Shown here piece by piece: positions 23,950-32,172 of a DNA stretch of 32,489 bases (position 1 is its first letter; every line of letters begins with the position of its first letter). Under the pieces are notes generated by a model that saw only the letters and a list, made by a program, of their open reading frames with translations, searched no databases and was not told where the DNA came from. Where the stretch lies: NCBI GenBank assembly GCA_947573555.1, contig CANPFO010000014.1, forward strand, positions 1 to 32,489. The letters run 5' to 3'. The stretch is from an uncultured Clostridium sp. (lineage in GTDB: Bacteria > Bacillota > Clostridia > TANB77 > CAG-508). The position numbers were made by a program, and so were the translations under genes.

Positions 23950-25353
23950 TTAGGCTTTAACAGATTTCTTTAACAAATAGATATAGTTAGTATTTAATGG
24001 CTTACCATCTAAAATTACTAAACCTTTTGTGATCCATTTATTTTTATCTTCATCGAAATATCTCTTATATCCAAAAGTCATATTTGAGTTAATACCATAT
24101 GCTTTTTCAGGTACCCAGAATATTCCAAAGAATTCTCCATTTGCACATAAGTCAAATGATTTGAATAAATCTTGTTCTGTTCTTAGTACAGGATATTCAT
24201 TAAATTTGTATTGTTTATCGCTAACATCAAAACCAGCTTTATTAATTGGCTGACCATTAGCATCTTTCATTGTACATAAATTTCCTACATATGTTTGTTT
24301 TGCCATAGCAAATTCTGGATTCGCACCTTCCATTCCTATAGGAATATTAGCAAATAGTTTCTTTTCCCATGCTGTCCAATCAGCAATTTCTTCTTCTGTA
24401 AATTCTATAATGTTAGCTTCTGGAATTCTTTGTAAGCCTCCTGCAATATTTGTTAAGATTCCTGTTGGCTGTCCATCTCCTGTTCCTTTTAATGTAGCAA
24501 TATCTCTTGCTTTTAAATATGCTGTTAATAATGCTTTCACTAATTCTTTTTCAAACACTTCTACGGTCAAAATGCTTTGTAATAATGATTGTGATATTCT
24601 TACCTCTCCAATATGATATGAGAATATAACACTTCCTTTTGCTCCTCCAGCATCTTGTTCTTCACTAACTCCATGCTCTTTATCATTTCCATCAGTTCCA
24701 CCCCATGTAAATGTTGCTTCAAATTCGCTTATAGGAATTTCTATACCACCTTGAACATTTAACATACGAACTCTTGAAGAAAATTGTCCATAAGATTTTT
24801 CAATTTCTTGAATTAACTCTTGCAAAACAGTATGTGGAATTAATACTCCTAAAGCATCACTTGTTACTTCTCCTGCTGCTCTTGTTTCAGTACGATATTG
24901 TGCTAAAATTTCATTTAGTCTTTCAGTTCTTTCTCCTGTTTGTGCATAATGTTTGAAAGCTGTTCTATATTCCATACTAGAAAGTAAATCTACTTCATTT
25001 TGAGATTGTCCTCTCTGATTCATTTGTGCTGTTCCAAGGATATTTAATGTTGCATTTGGATTAAATCCATTTGCACTTCTCCCTTCGATTGTTCCATTAT
25101 TAGTTGCTGCACCTCTGTTGTTATCTCCTTCTCCTTCACTTTCGCCTTCTCCATCATTGTTGTCATCATTATTATCATTTTTATCTAATTCCTTTAGTTG
25201 TTCTTCTGCTTCATTAATTTCATCACGCAATGTTATTAATGTTTCTCCTAAACTTCTAACTTCCTCTACATCTTGTGAGTTTTTCATTTTTTCTTCTTTT
25301 TCTTTTAACTCTTTCTTTTTTCTTTCAATTAATTTTTGTAAAAATTTTTTCAT
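23950..25353 (-). CDS. HK97-type major capsid protein
   Basis: A 467-residue protein. The first 120 residues are a coiled coil with an acidic linker (KKELKEKEEKMKNSQDVEEV, then DNNDDNNDGEGESEGEGDNN), acting as the built-in scaffold (delta domain) cut off by the protease. The rest is the HK97 fold: LGVLIPHTVLQELIQEIEKS, RVRMLNVQGGIEIPISEFEA, and GTGDGQPTGILTNIAGGLQR, a hallmark of this family. It follows the protease gene with a 2-bp gap. No in-frame CGG occurs, as expected for the most highly made phage protein. Confidence 0.95.
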   Translation of the reverse strand: MKKFLQKLIERKKKELKEKEEKMKNSQDVEEVRSLGETLITLRDEINEAEEQLKELDKNDNNDDNNDGEGESEGEGDNNRGAATNNGTIEGRSANGFNPNATLNILGTAQMNQRGQSQNEVDLLSSMEYRTAFKHYAQTGERTERLNEILAQYRTETRAAGEVTSDALGVLIPHTVLQELIQEIEKSYGQFSSRVRMLNVQGGIEIPISEFEATFTWGGTDGNDKEHGVSEEQDAGGAKGSVIFSYHIGEVRISQSLLQSILTVEVFEKELVKALLTAYLKARDIATLKGTGDGQPTGILTNIAGGLQRIPEANIIEFTEEEIADWTAWEKKLFANIPIGMEGANPEFAMAKQTYVGNLCTMKDANGQPINKAGFDVSDKQYKFNEYPVLRTEQDLFKSFDLCANGEFFGIFWVPEKAYGINSNMTFGYKRYFDEDKNKWITKGLVILDGKPLNTNYIYLLKKSVKA

Positions 25354-25355
25354 TC

Positions 25356-25997
25356 TTATTTTCCTCCTAATAAATATTTTATTTTAAGCTTTTCAAGCTC
25401 TAACGAATTTTTTGTGTTACTTTCCATAACACTAGCTCGATTTTGGCGTGCTTTTTCCAACACGCATTTGTCAATTTCCGTTGGCAAATCCCTACGAGCA
25501 TTTATTGATGTCGAAGCATAAGCTGGAAAATTAACAGCTGATACTTCAATTAAGGGACTAATTTTAATTATGAAACGTTTAGGATATTCTGTATCTAAAT
25601 CTTCCCAACGTTCCTCTTCTACTCCAAACATAAATGACATTGCATTAATTACGCCATCTTCTATTGCGAGACATAAATCATTTGCATCGCTTCTTTCTCT
25701 GTTTGGATTCATAAGCATTTTAACTTGTTTATCTTCAATTTCAAGTGTCATTCCTCCCAATTTTTCAATAGGTATTATTGTTCTTGCAATTGCTTTTTCA
25801 TCTATATTATGATTCCAAAAAAATCTAACATCTTTGATGACATCTTTACTTATTGCACCCTTGCAAATAGTTTCTTCAAACATTCCTCCTATATCAGTCG
25901 GTGTGTCAAAAACTATTGGGATACCTTCTATAAGTCCGCTTTGGTCATCTGATCTAAATTCCGCAGCATAATTCCTTCTAATTAGTTCATTCTTCAT
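25356..25997 (-). CDS. HK97-type prohead protease
   Basis: From ATG 25997 (ribosome binding site GGAGG 8 nt before), 213 residues. MKNELIRRNYAAEFRSDDQS and GIPIVFDTPTDIGGMFEETI begin the domain; the catalytic pair is likely His in FFWNHN (about residue 62) and Ser in NAMSFMFGV (about 115). It cuts the scaffold part from capsid subunits. It overlaps the end of the portal gene by 11 nt. Three CCG trinucleotides (25478, 25936, 25961) are out of frame. Confidence 0.9.
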   Translation of the reverse strand: MKNELIRRNYAAEFRSDDQSGLIEGIPIVFDTPTDIGGMFEETICKGAISKDVIKDVRFFWNHNIDEKAIARTIIPIEKLGGMTLEIEDKQVKMLMNPNRERSDANDLCLAIEDGVINAMSFMFGVEEERWEDLDTEYPKRFIIKISPLIEVSAVNFPAYASTSINARRDLPTEIDKCVLEKARQNRASVMESNTKNSLELEKLKIKYLLGGK

Positions 25998-27219
25998 TTT
26001 CATTCCCTCCATTATTTTGATTTTGTTCATTTTGCACCTTATTATTTTCTGCATTTGCTTTATTACTTGACATTGCAATTTGTCCTGCTAGTTCTTGAAG
26101 TGGTCGCATTCCAAAAGCTGTTCTTAATTCATTTTTATAACAGCTTGCACTATCAACTAATACATCAAATAATTCTATTTTCTGACTCGTATCCATAAAT
26201 ATTAGTTCATGTGGATACATCATAATTTTATTTCTAAAGCCTTTCTCTCTATCTGTAAATATTGTCATTGTGAATGATTCTCCTGTTCGTTTTAAGATAG
26301 GTTCTAAACTTTTTTGATAAAATGCTTCATATTGTGCTTTTGTATAATCTCCTGTTAAGATAGGAAGTGAAACACCAATGTTTCGTAGTATCTTCTCATC
26401 AATAAATTTTAATGTAGTTGCATCCACTAATTGAATTTTATTTTGTAGTGGTATATATTCTCCTTTTATATCCAATGGAAGAAATCCACTTTCGTTATTA
26501 GCAAGTCTTTCTTCAATTTCTTGAATATTTTTTTCCATTTTCCCATCATCCATCAATGTATTGTACTTAATAACTCCATTAATTGAAAATGAACTCTTTA
26601 GAGCCTTTGCAACACCTTGCAGTAAAGTGTCATTTAATTCCAATGTTTTTAACAAAGCCTTATTATCAGGTTGTCCGAACTCATTTCCTCCCATGAATTC
26701 ATTGATTGAATATCTGTATCTTATATGTATTACATCTGAGTATGCTAATGTCGTTTTATAACCATTACTAAAAGTAAACTCTATTCCTAACTTTCCTTCT
26801 GGATCTTGTAAGAAAGTAACATTAGTTGGTTGTATTGGATATAATCCTGTATAATGCTTGTTTCCCTTAATATCTTTGTAATAAGTTGGAATAATAAAGG
26901 CATTATAATTCAAAAACAATTGCCAATATACTTTTTCAAAAAAATCTGTTTGTGTCATTCTTTCATTTGGCTGTTCTAGTAATTTTTGTATTTCGCTGTT
27001 GTCTACTGGCACTAAATCACTTCCTACTTGTTTTATATGGAAAGGATTAGCTTTTGTTAATTCTGTTACTAAACAAGCTATTCCCTGCTGCACTACATCA
27101 CTAGCATATATGTCTTGCCCAAATTGTGAAAAAATGGGAGTGTACCCATTTAATACTTTTGCATAGCTGACATTCGATTTTGTTTTCTTAAATTTATTAA
27201 TAAAATCAATTAATCCCAT
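25987..27219 (-). CDS. portal protein
   Basis: A 410-residue protein: MGLIDFINKFKKTKSNVSYA, then SDVVQQGIACLVTELTKANP, and LEQPNERMTQTDFFEKVYWQ, all typical HK97-family portal segments. It ends in a Asn/Glu-rich tail. The portal is the dodecameric DNA gate and motor dock. A CCG at 26675 is out of frame. It lies between terminase and protease as expected. Confidence 0.93.
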   Translation of the reverse strand: MGLIDFINKFKKTKSNVSYAKVLNGYTPIFSQFGQDIYASDVVQQGIACLVTELTKANPFHIKQVGSDLVPVDNSEIQKLLEQPNERMTQTDFFEKVYWQLFLNYNAFIIPTYYKDIKGNKHYTGLYPIQPTNVTFLQDPEGKLGIEFTFSNGYKTTLAYSDVIHIRYRYSINEFMGGNEFGQPDNKALLKTLELNDTLLQGVAKALKSSFSINGVIKYNTLMDDGKMEKNIQEIEERLANNESGFLPLDIKGEYIPLQNKIQLVDATTLKFIDEKILRNIGVSLPILTGDYTKAQYEAFYQKSLEPILKRTGESFTMTIFTDREKGFRNKIMMYPHELIFMDTSQKIELFDVLVDSASCYKNELRTAFGMRPLQELAGQIAMSSNKANAENNKVQNEQNQNNGGNENEE

Positions 27220-27232
27220 TTTTATCTGCTCC

Positions 27233-28901
27233 TTATTTATCTATCAATTTGTGAAATTCACTACGATAACGTCTATATAATTCATATAGAATGATAAATG
27301 TTATTGCACCATCAATTCTTTTACTAGCTTGACCTTTTATTTTAACGCACATAACATTTCCTTTATTGTCCATATCCATAGCAGAATTTCCTAGACACCA
27401 TCTATCTATTTCATTATTATTGTAATTTATTAACTTGTCTTGTAAGTCTGCTTCAACAAATTTCATGGCATTACTTAATACTTTACCTTGTAAAATCATT
27501 TCTGTTTCAAAGTTATATTCATCCATACGGTCAGTAAATGTTTTTGAAAATCTCTGATCATATCCTGTTTTATATGGTTTTATATTGTAACTTTTATATA
27601 AATCATAAAACCAGTCTGCTACCTTAGAAACATCTATTTCATTTCCTTCATGAATAGTAAGTAAGCCTTTTTTTGCCCATTCTTTATATTCAGCTCCAGC
27701 AGATTTATCATCACTATCTGTAAGTTTCTTCTCTAAAATCCAATAATGCTGATATATATACTTTATTTTATCTTTAGATTTTCCTAGTAAGATTTTTGCA
27801 CTAACCATATCTGTCGTTGCTGCCAAATCAACTGCTCCCAAACAAAAAGAACCTCTAAATGATTCTAGATCAAAAGGTTCTAATTCATAATAATAATCTT
27901 CACGTTTTAGCCATGCTGAAGCATTGTTTTGTTTTATGTTAAAATCTTTACAAAGAGTATGCATTCTTTTGGATTTAGATTTTTTTGATTTTTCAATTTC
28001 TCCTCGTAAAAACTTCCACTTTTTTACCACACCTAGTCCGAGGATTTGATTTGTACCAGCTTTTTTCATCTTGCCATATTTCTTCTTCACTATCTTGCGT
28101 ATATAACCATGGCAGGTAATGAATATCTGGCTGTTCATCAAATAAAACCTCTCGTGCATATTTTAATTCATTATCCAAATATCCATCATTTATAAAACCT
28201 TCCGTTGTTAAATTTATAAAAAATGGCTCATCCTTTGTTGACATTGATTTATTTCCAGCCTCTGCAATTTCATCGTCTGGTGCATCATGACTTTCATCCA
28301 TATACATTTTATCAATGTTTCTACCATCTTTGTTTTGAGTTTTTCCTGACATTTTGAATATCGTTATATTCTTTTGTGTATTACAGATTTCTGACATATT
28401 CTTATGTGTAACCTTTGAATGAGGATCTATTCTTTTTCTCATATTGTTTATTTCATTCCAAAGTAAACTTGCTTGTTTGTCATCGTTAGAAGCACAGACT
28501 ATATCCATACCACCTTCGCCAATTCTTAAATCTGTATGAGCATCTGCTGCCATTAGCGTTGTCTTACCATTTTTTCTTGCAATTAGTAAAAGTACATTTT
28601 GAAATCGTCTTACCCATCGTTTCAACTCGTTGTCAAATACTTTAAAAGAATATATTACTTCTATAAATGCTTTTTCCCATAACAAAAGTTGCATCGGCAT
28701 ATTATAAAAAGGCTTTTTGCTTTGCAAACATAAATTTTCCATAAAGTCAATTCGCAAATAAGCTTCTTCTGTATCATATTTATATTTTGGATCTTTTAAA
28801 TCCTTAACCAACTTTTGTAATTCTGTTTTTAATTCTATTCCTGCTATTATATTTCCACTTTTAATTTCTTCATAATATTGTTCTAAGAAAGTCTTATTCA
28901 T
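27233..28901 (-). CDS. large terminase subunit, one CGG shift
   Basis: Start ATG 28901, overlapping the small subunit by 8 nt. ATPase domain: Walker A in LLLIARKNGKTTLMAADAHT, Walker B in IDKMYMDESHD. The frame then reads EKSWYKSNP followed by CGG (28038-28040) and stops at 27993. Skipping C gives GLGVVKKWKFLRGEIEKSKK and joins the nuclease half: LGAVDLAATTDMVSAKILLG with acidic active-site residues, ending at 27233. The full length is 555 residues, normal for this family. It packs DNA into heads. Without the shift the nuclease half would be lost. Confidence 0.92.
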
Positions 28902-29208
28902 ATTGTCTTTTTCTTTCTGCTAGCCATTTTTCAACTGCATCCTCTTCAACTTCATGTCCATTAATCATTGAATATAGCATTCGTATTGCATTCATATAGC
29001 TTTGCGAATGTTCCTTATATAGTTTAGCTGCAGTTGTCGGTCTTTGTTTTGTTGGATCCTTAGGATGAATTTGTATAAATGGAAATTTTTTTAATTCTTC
29101 CATTCTTTCTTCCAAAAAAGCTATGTTATCTAAAAGTGGATTGATTAACTTTTTCTTATTTTCATCTATATCTTTGAAGATGTTGTCTAATTCTTCTCTT
29201 CTAGTCAC
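28894..29208 (-). CDS. P27-family small terminase subunit
   Basis: GTG 29208 is chosen because a GGGAG ribosome binding site lies 6 nt upstream; the longer open frame back to 29307 runs through the likely cos region. 104 residues: TRREELDNIFKDIDENKKKL, LINPLLDNIAFLEERMEELK and FIQIHPKDPTKQRPTTAAKL are typical of the P27 family that recognises the packaging site. It directly precedes the large subunit. Confidence 0.85.
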   Translation of the reverse strand: MTRREELDNIFKDIDENKKKLINPLLDNIAFLEERMEELKKFPFIQIHPKDPTKQRPTTAAKLYKEHSQSYMNAIRMLYSMINGHEVEEDAVEKWLAERKRQYE

Positions 29209-29336
29209 TATAAACTCCCTTCTTTCAATATATATTTCTATTTTTTCAAAAAAAATGAAATTTTTGCCTCGAGTGAAAAAGATGTACCCCTTACAGTCCC
29301 CAACCACTCCTTTTGATTTCTTGGAGGCGGGGCGGG
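29209..29336. other. candidate cos region between HNH gene and small terminase
   Basis: About 128 bp without a convincing gene. It contains an isolated G+C-rich patch (GGAGGCGGGGCGGG, 29323-29336) and other G/C runs (29276-29312) in a very A+T-rich neighbourhood. In cos-packaging phages of this type the cut site lies just upstream of the small terminase, beside an HNH gene. This is inference from place and composition. Confidence 0.4.
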
Positions 29337-30006
29337 TTATGGTTGATAAGTTTCAAACCATTCTTCTATATATTTGTTCCAATTTTCATTTTTTGATCTA
29401 CTTAAGCAGACTTCCTTGTCACAATCAACTAGTATGAGCTCAGCTCCTAACTTATCTGATAGTCTTTGTCTTTCCATCTTCATTGGATAAGTTCCTACTA
29501 CAAAAGCATTTTGCCAGTTGCCTAGTCTCATCTTAATCTGTTCTATTAAATTATTTCTAATTTCAAAAACATTTTGCTGTAGCTTATTTGGTTTATTGTA
29601 TTTATCACAGAAGCTAATACATTCCCAAATCTTATCTATATCTACGATTAAATCATCGTTTGTTGCTATATTGTTAACCCATGTTGACTTGCCGACTGCA
29701 AGGAGATCCATATACTATATATACTTTTTTAGGTAGTTCATATCCAAATCTATTATGTACTTTGTTATGGCATTTGAAGTGAATTAACATTATGTTGTCA
29801 GGGTTAAGGCTTATATTATAATCATTAACATTAGCATTTGTTAATGGTATCTTATGGTGTCCAATGCAATCATAAGCTTTTACTATTTCTTCTCCACAAT
29901 ATTCACAAATTAATTTGCCTTCATCATTTACTCTTTCTAATTTCAAATCCTGTAATAGATTTTGCCACTCTTTAGATTTGTATAATTCATGAGCGTTTTC
30001 AAACAT
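29337..30006 (-). CDS. HNH endonuclease fused to a P-loop kinase-like domain, one CGG shift
   Basis: From ATG 30006 the first domain is HNH: CEYCGEE, GHHKIPL, NISLNPDNIMLIHFKCHNKV with the metal-binding cysteines and histidines. It runs into YELPKKVYIVYGSPCS, where the zero frame has CGG (29692-29694). Skipping C gives the Walker A motif GSPCSGKSTWVNN, then NDDLIVDIDKIWE and an ATPase/kinase-like domain (LGNWQNAFVVGTYPMKMERQ, LILVDCDKEVCLSR) to a stop at 29337. The full product is 222 residues. HNH proteins beside the terminase help cos cleavage; the P-loop half may be a nucleic-acid kinase. The recoded glycine is the G of GKST, a residue the fold cannot lose. Confidence 0.9.
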
Positions 30007-30020
30007 AATAATCTATTCCT

Positions 30021-30647
30021 TTACCATAATTCATTATCGATTTGTTTTTCTTTAAGTTCTAATGTCTTTTTACTAAATCCAAGTTTTATCATATTTTCTC
30101 TGCTTTTCCTTTTAGCTTCTTGGACTCTAGTAAGACCATCTTCTATTCTTTGTATTGTATCTATTGTTGGTTCCGCTTCTGTTATTGTTTCTGTATCTCC
30201 ACCGCTGTTTTTCTTTTTTATATGACCTATTGTCATATCTTTTTCTGTTCTTTCTAATTTTCTGATTCTTTCCATCATTCTGTTTTCTCTTATTGTTAGT
30301 ATTTTATATTCATGTATATATTCTTGCATTTGTAATTCATCATTAGCACTAATGTTATAATTTTTATATAATGCCCATTCCTCTTCTGTTAGCATATTTT
30401 TATATATTTTTTCATATTCTCCAGTAACTACTGCATTGTTATTATTACTAGTTGCACCTTTTCCGCCTTTGTTGTTTTTCGCATTCTGGTTTCCTTTATA
30501 CAGTTCACTTTTGTTCCTAGTTAGTTTATACTGATTTATAATCTTTTTTAAATCAGACAAAGTAATATTATGTTTTTTGAAAATGTCTTTATATGTCATT
30601 CCATTTAGATAATCGGTTTTTATATTTTCTATTTTTTTCTGGGTCAA
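30021..30647 (-). CDS. phage protein, small-terminase-like or packaging-linked
   Basis: A 208-residue protein. The N-terminus has a helix-turn-helix-like part (KIENIKTDYLNGMTYKDIFK with HNITLSDLKKIINQYKLTRN), followed by a basic, Gly/Asn-rich stretch (GNQNAKNNKGGKGATSNNNN) and a helical rest. This layout resembles XtmA/YqaS small terminases, which carry a N-terminal HTH and the phrase GNKNA.GN.GG. A P27-type small terminase is also present, so this could be a second DNA-binding packaging factor. Three CCG trinucleotides are out of frame. Confidence 0.65.
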   Translation of the reverse strand: MTQKKIENIKTDYLNGMTYKDIFKKHNITLSDLKKIINQYKLTRNKSELYKGNQNAKNNKGGKGATSNNNNAVVTGEYEKIYKNMLTEEEWALYKNYNISANDELQMQEYIHEYKILTIRENRMMERIRKLERTEKDMTIGHIKKKNSGGDTETITEAEPTIDTIQRIEDGLTRVQEAKRKSRENMIKLGFSKKTLELKEKQIDNELW

Positions 30648-30666
30648 TACAACTCACCCACCTCCA

Positions 30667-31852
30667 TTACTTTTTCTCTAACTCTGCCTTTTGCCCTGTT
30701 AAAGTTTCCCAGCGTTTTATAATAACATCACAATATCGAGGATCTAATTCCATCGCATAACATATTCTATTGGTTTGTTCTGCAGCAATCAAACTTGATC
30801 CGCTTCCTCCAAATAAATCTACTATTAAGTTGTTTTCTTTACTAGAATTTTTTATTAAATACACTAATAAATCAATAGGCTTCATTGTTGGATGTTCTGC
30901 ATTTCTTGTTGGTTTATCAAATTCTAATACTGTGTTTTGTGATCTACTATCAATAAAGTAATGAGCTTTTCCTTCTTTCCATCCATAAAGAATTGGCTCA
31001 TGCTTCCATTGATAGTCTTGTCTCCCCATAACAAAAGTATTTTTTACCCATACCAAACATTGTGCTAACTTAAATCCTGCATTCTTGAAAGCATTTCTAA
31101 AATTTAGACCTTCTGTATCTGCATGAAATACATAAATAGGACATCCTGCTTTTGCTACTGAATGCATATTCTTGAAAGCATCTATTAAAAGATTATAGAA
31201 TTCCGTTTCATTCATATTGTCATTTTTTATCTTTCCTGCTGTTCCTTCATAATCTACATTATATGGTGGATCTGTAAGAAGCATATCTGCATATTGATTA
31301 TTCATAAGACGCATAACATCTTCTTCTTGCGTACTATTTCCACATAATAATCTATGCTTACCTAATAACCATACATCTCCTACTTTTGTTGTTGGCTCTT
31401 CTATTTCATCTAGTGCTTCTTCTAAATCGAAATCATCTTCATTGGATCCTATTATATCTTTCAATATGTCGTCTATTTCATCATTGCTAAATCCTGTAAC
31501 ATTTATATCAATATCTGTTTCTTTTAATTCAGCAAGGATTGCTTCCAATTTATCATTATCCCATTCTCCACTAATTTTATTTAATGCTAGATTCAATGCT
31601 TTTTCTTTATTCTTATCTAAATCAACTACAATGCATTGAATTTCTTCATATCCTAGTTCTTTTAGCACCTTTATTCTTTGATGACCACCTATAACAGTCA
31701 TATCTGCATTAATAATTACTGGAGCTACATATCCAAATTCAAGTAAACTCTTTTTTTATTTTTTGATATTCCTCATCTTCTGGTTTTAGGTCTTTTCTTG
31801 GATTGTACTCTGCTGGCTTTAGTTTTTCTACGCTTATTTTTTGAATATTCAT
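30667..31852 (-). CDS. ParB-like/DNA adenine or cytosine-N4 methyltransferase, frame broken at an A7 run
   Basis: From ATG 31852 (ribosome binding site AAGGAG): MNIQKISVEKLKPAEYNPRK then KPEDEEYQKIKK, a ParB-type start. The zero frame then stops at TGA unless one base is lost in AAAAAAAG (31751-31757). The next frame gives SLLEFGYVAPVIINADMTVI and GGHQRIKVLKEL, finishing the ParB-like fold, then the methyltransferase: DPPYNVDYEG (motif IV) before VDLFGGSGSSLIAAE (motif I), a beta-class order. This break is not a CGG. It may be a sequencing or assembly indel, a true mutation, or slippage. Without repair only a short N-terminal piece is made, although an internal start at 31701 could give the methyltransferase alone. 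Confidence 0.85.
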
Positions 31853-31934
31853 TACCATACTCCTTAAAACAACTCATTTCATATCTACAATTTTTACATT
31901 CTCTTAACATACATCTACTTAAATTCATAGGCAT
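31773..31934 (-). CDS. possible small Cys-rich protein overlapping the methyltransferase start
   Basis: A 53-residue frame from ATG 31934 with ribosome binding site AAAGGA. It has four cysteines (SRCMLRECKNCRYEMSC) and then becomes very basic where it overlaps the methyltransferase in another frame. The Cys-rich start could bind metal. The overlapping tail has the composition of a shadow frame, so support is moderate. Confidence 0.4.
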   Translation of the reverse strand: MPMNLSRCMLRECKNCRYEMSCFKEYGNEYSKNKRRKTKASRVQSKKRPKTRR

Positions 31935-31947
31935 ATTCCTTTTATTT

Positions 31948-32021
31948 TGGTTGCGGTCAGAGGATTCGAACCTCGTCTTTGGGCTATGACCCCAATGTGC
32001 TGCCGTTGCACCATCACCGCA
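31948..32021 (-). tRNA. phage tRNA with CAT anticodon (Met or Ile2)
   Basis: A cloverleaf can be drawn on the minus strand. The anticodon arm is perfect (TTGGG, loop GTCATAG, CCCAA), giving anticodon CAT after T33. The D-stem is GTGC/GCAC with GG in the loop, and the T-loop TTCGAAT is canonical. CCA is present at 31950-31948. The acceptor stem (TGCGGTG with GACCGCA) and T-stem each have one mismatch. Whether it is charged with Met or modified to tRNA-Ile2 cannot be read from sequence. Its anticodon does not read CGG, so it is not the decoder for the shift. Confidence 0.8.
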
Positions 32022-32029
32022 TATAAAAA

Positions 32030-32055
32030 AGCCACCTACAAATAATAAGGTGGCT
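32030..32055 (-). terminator. rho-independent terminator upstream of the tRNA
   Basis: AGCCACCT (32030-32037) pairs with AGGTGGCT (32048-32055). Read on the minus strand it is followed by TTTTTT. It would end the transcript of the gene at 32173 before the tRNA and late operon. Confidence 0.85.
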
Positions 32056-32172
32056 GATTGAAAAAGAAATGAAGAAATAAAATGAAAATATTTAGTATTT
32101 TTGCAATTATAATTATAACAAATTATTTTTTGAAAAAATACAGAAAAAATATATAAATTTTCTATAAATTTT
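32056..32172. other. A+T-rich intergenic stretch
   Basis: About 117 bp with very high A+T content (runs of AAAAAAT). No gene is evident. It holds the 3' end of the transcript from the late activator gene and possibly nothing else. Confidence 0.4.

Noticed and set aside
23..29711. Random sequencing or assembly indels as the cause of the CGG breaks
   Set aside because: Errors would be of both signs and mostly in homopolymers. Here all twelve are +1, all at CGG, and all give Gly at conserved places. Raw reads are not available, so this is rejected on pattern only.
23..29711. CGG reassigned to a single other amino acid or to stop
   Set aside because: Neither restores the downstream frame; only removal of one base does.
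31948..32021. The phage tRNA as the CGGN decoder
   Set aside because: Its anticodon loop is a normal 7 nt with CAT; it cannot pair with CGG or CGGN.
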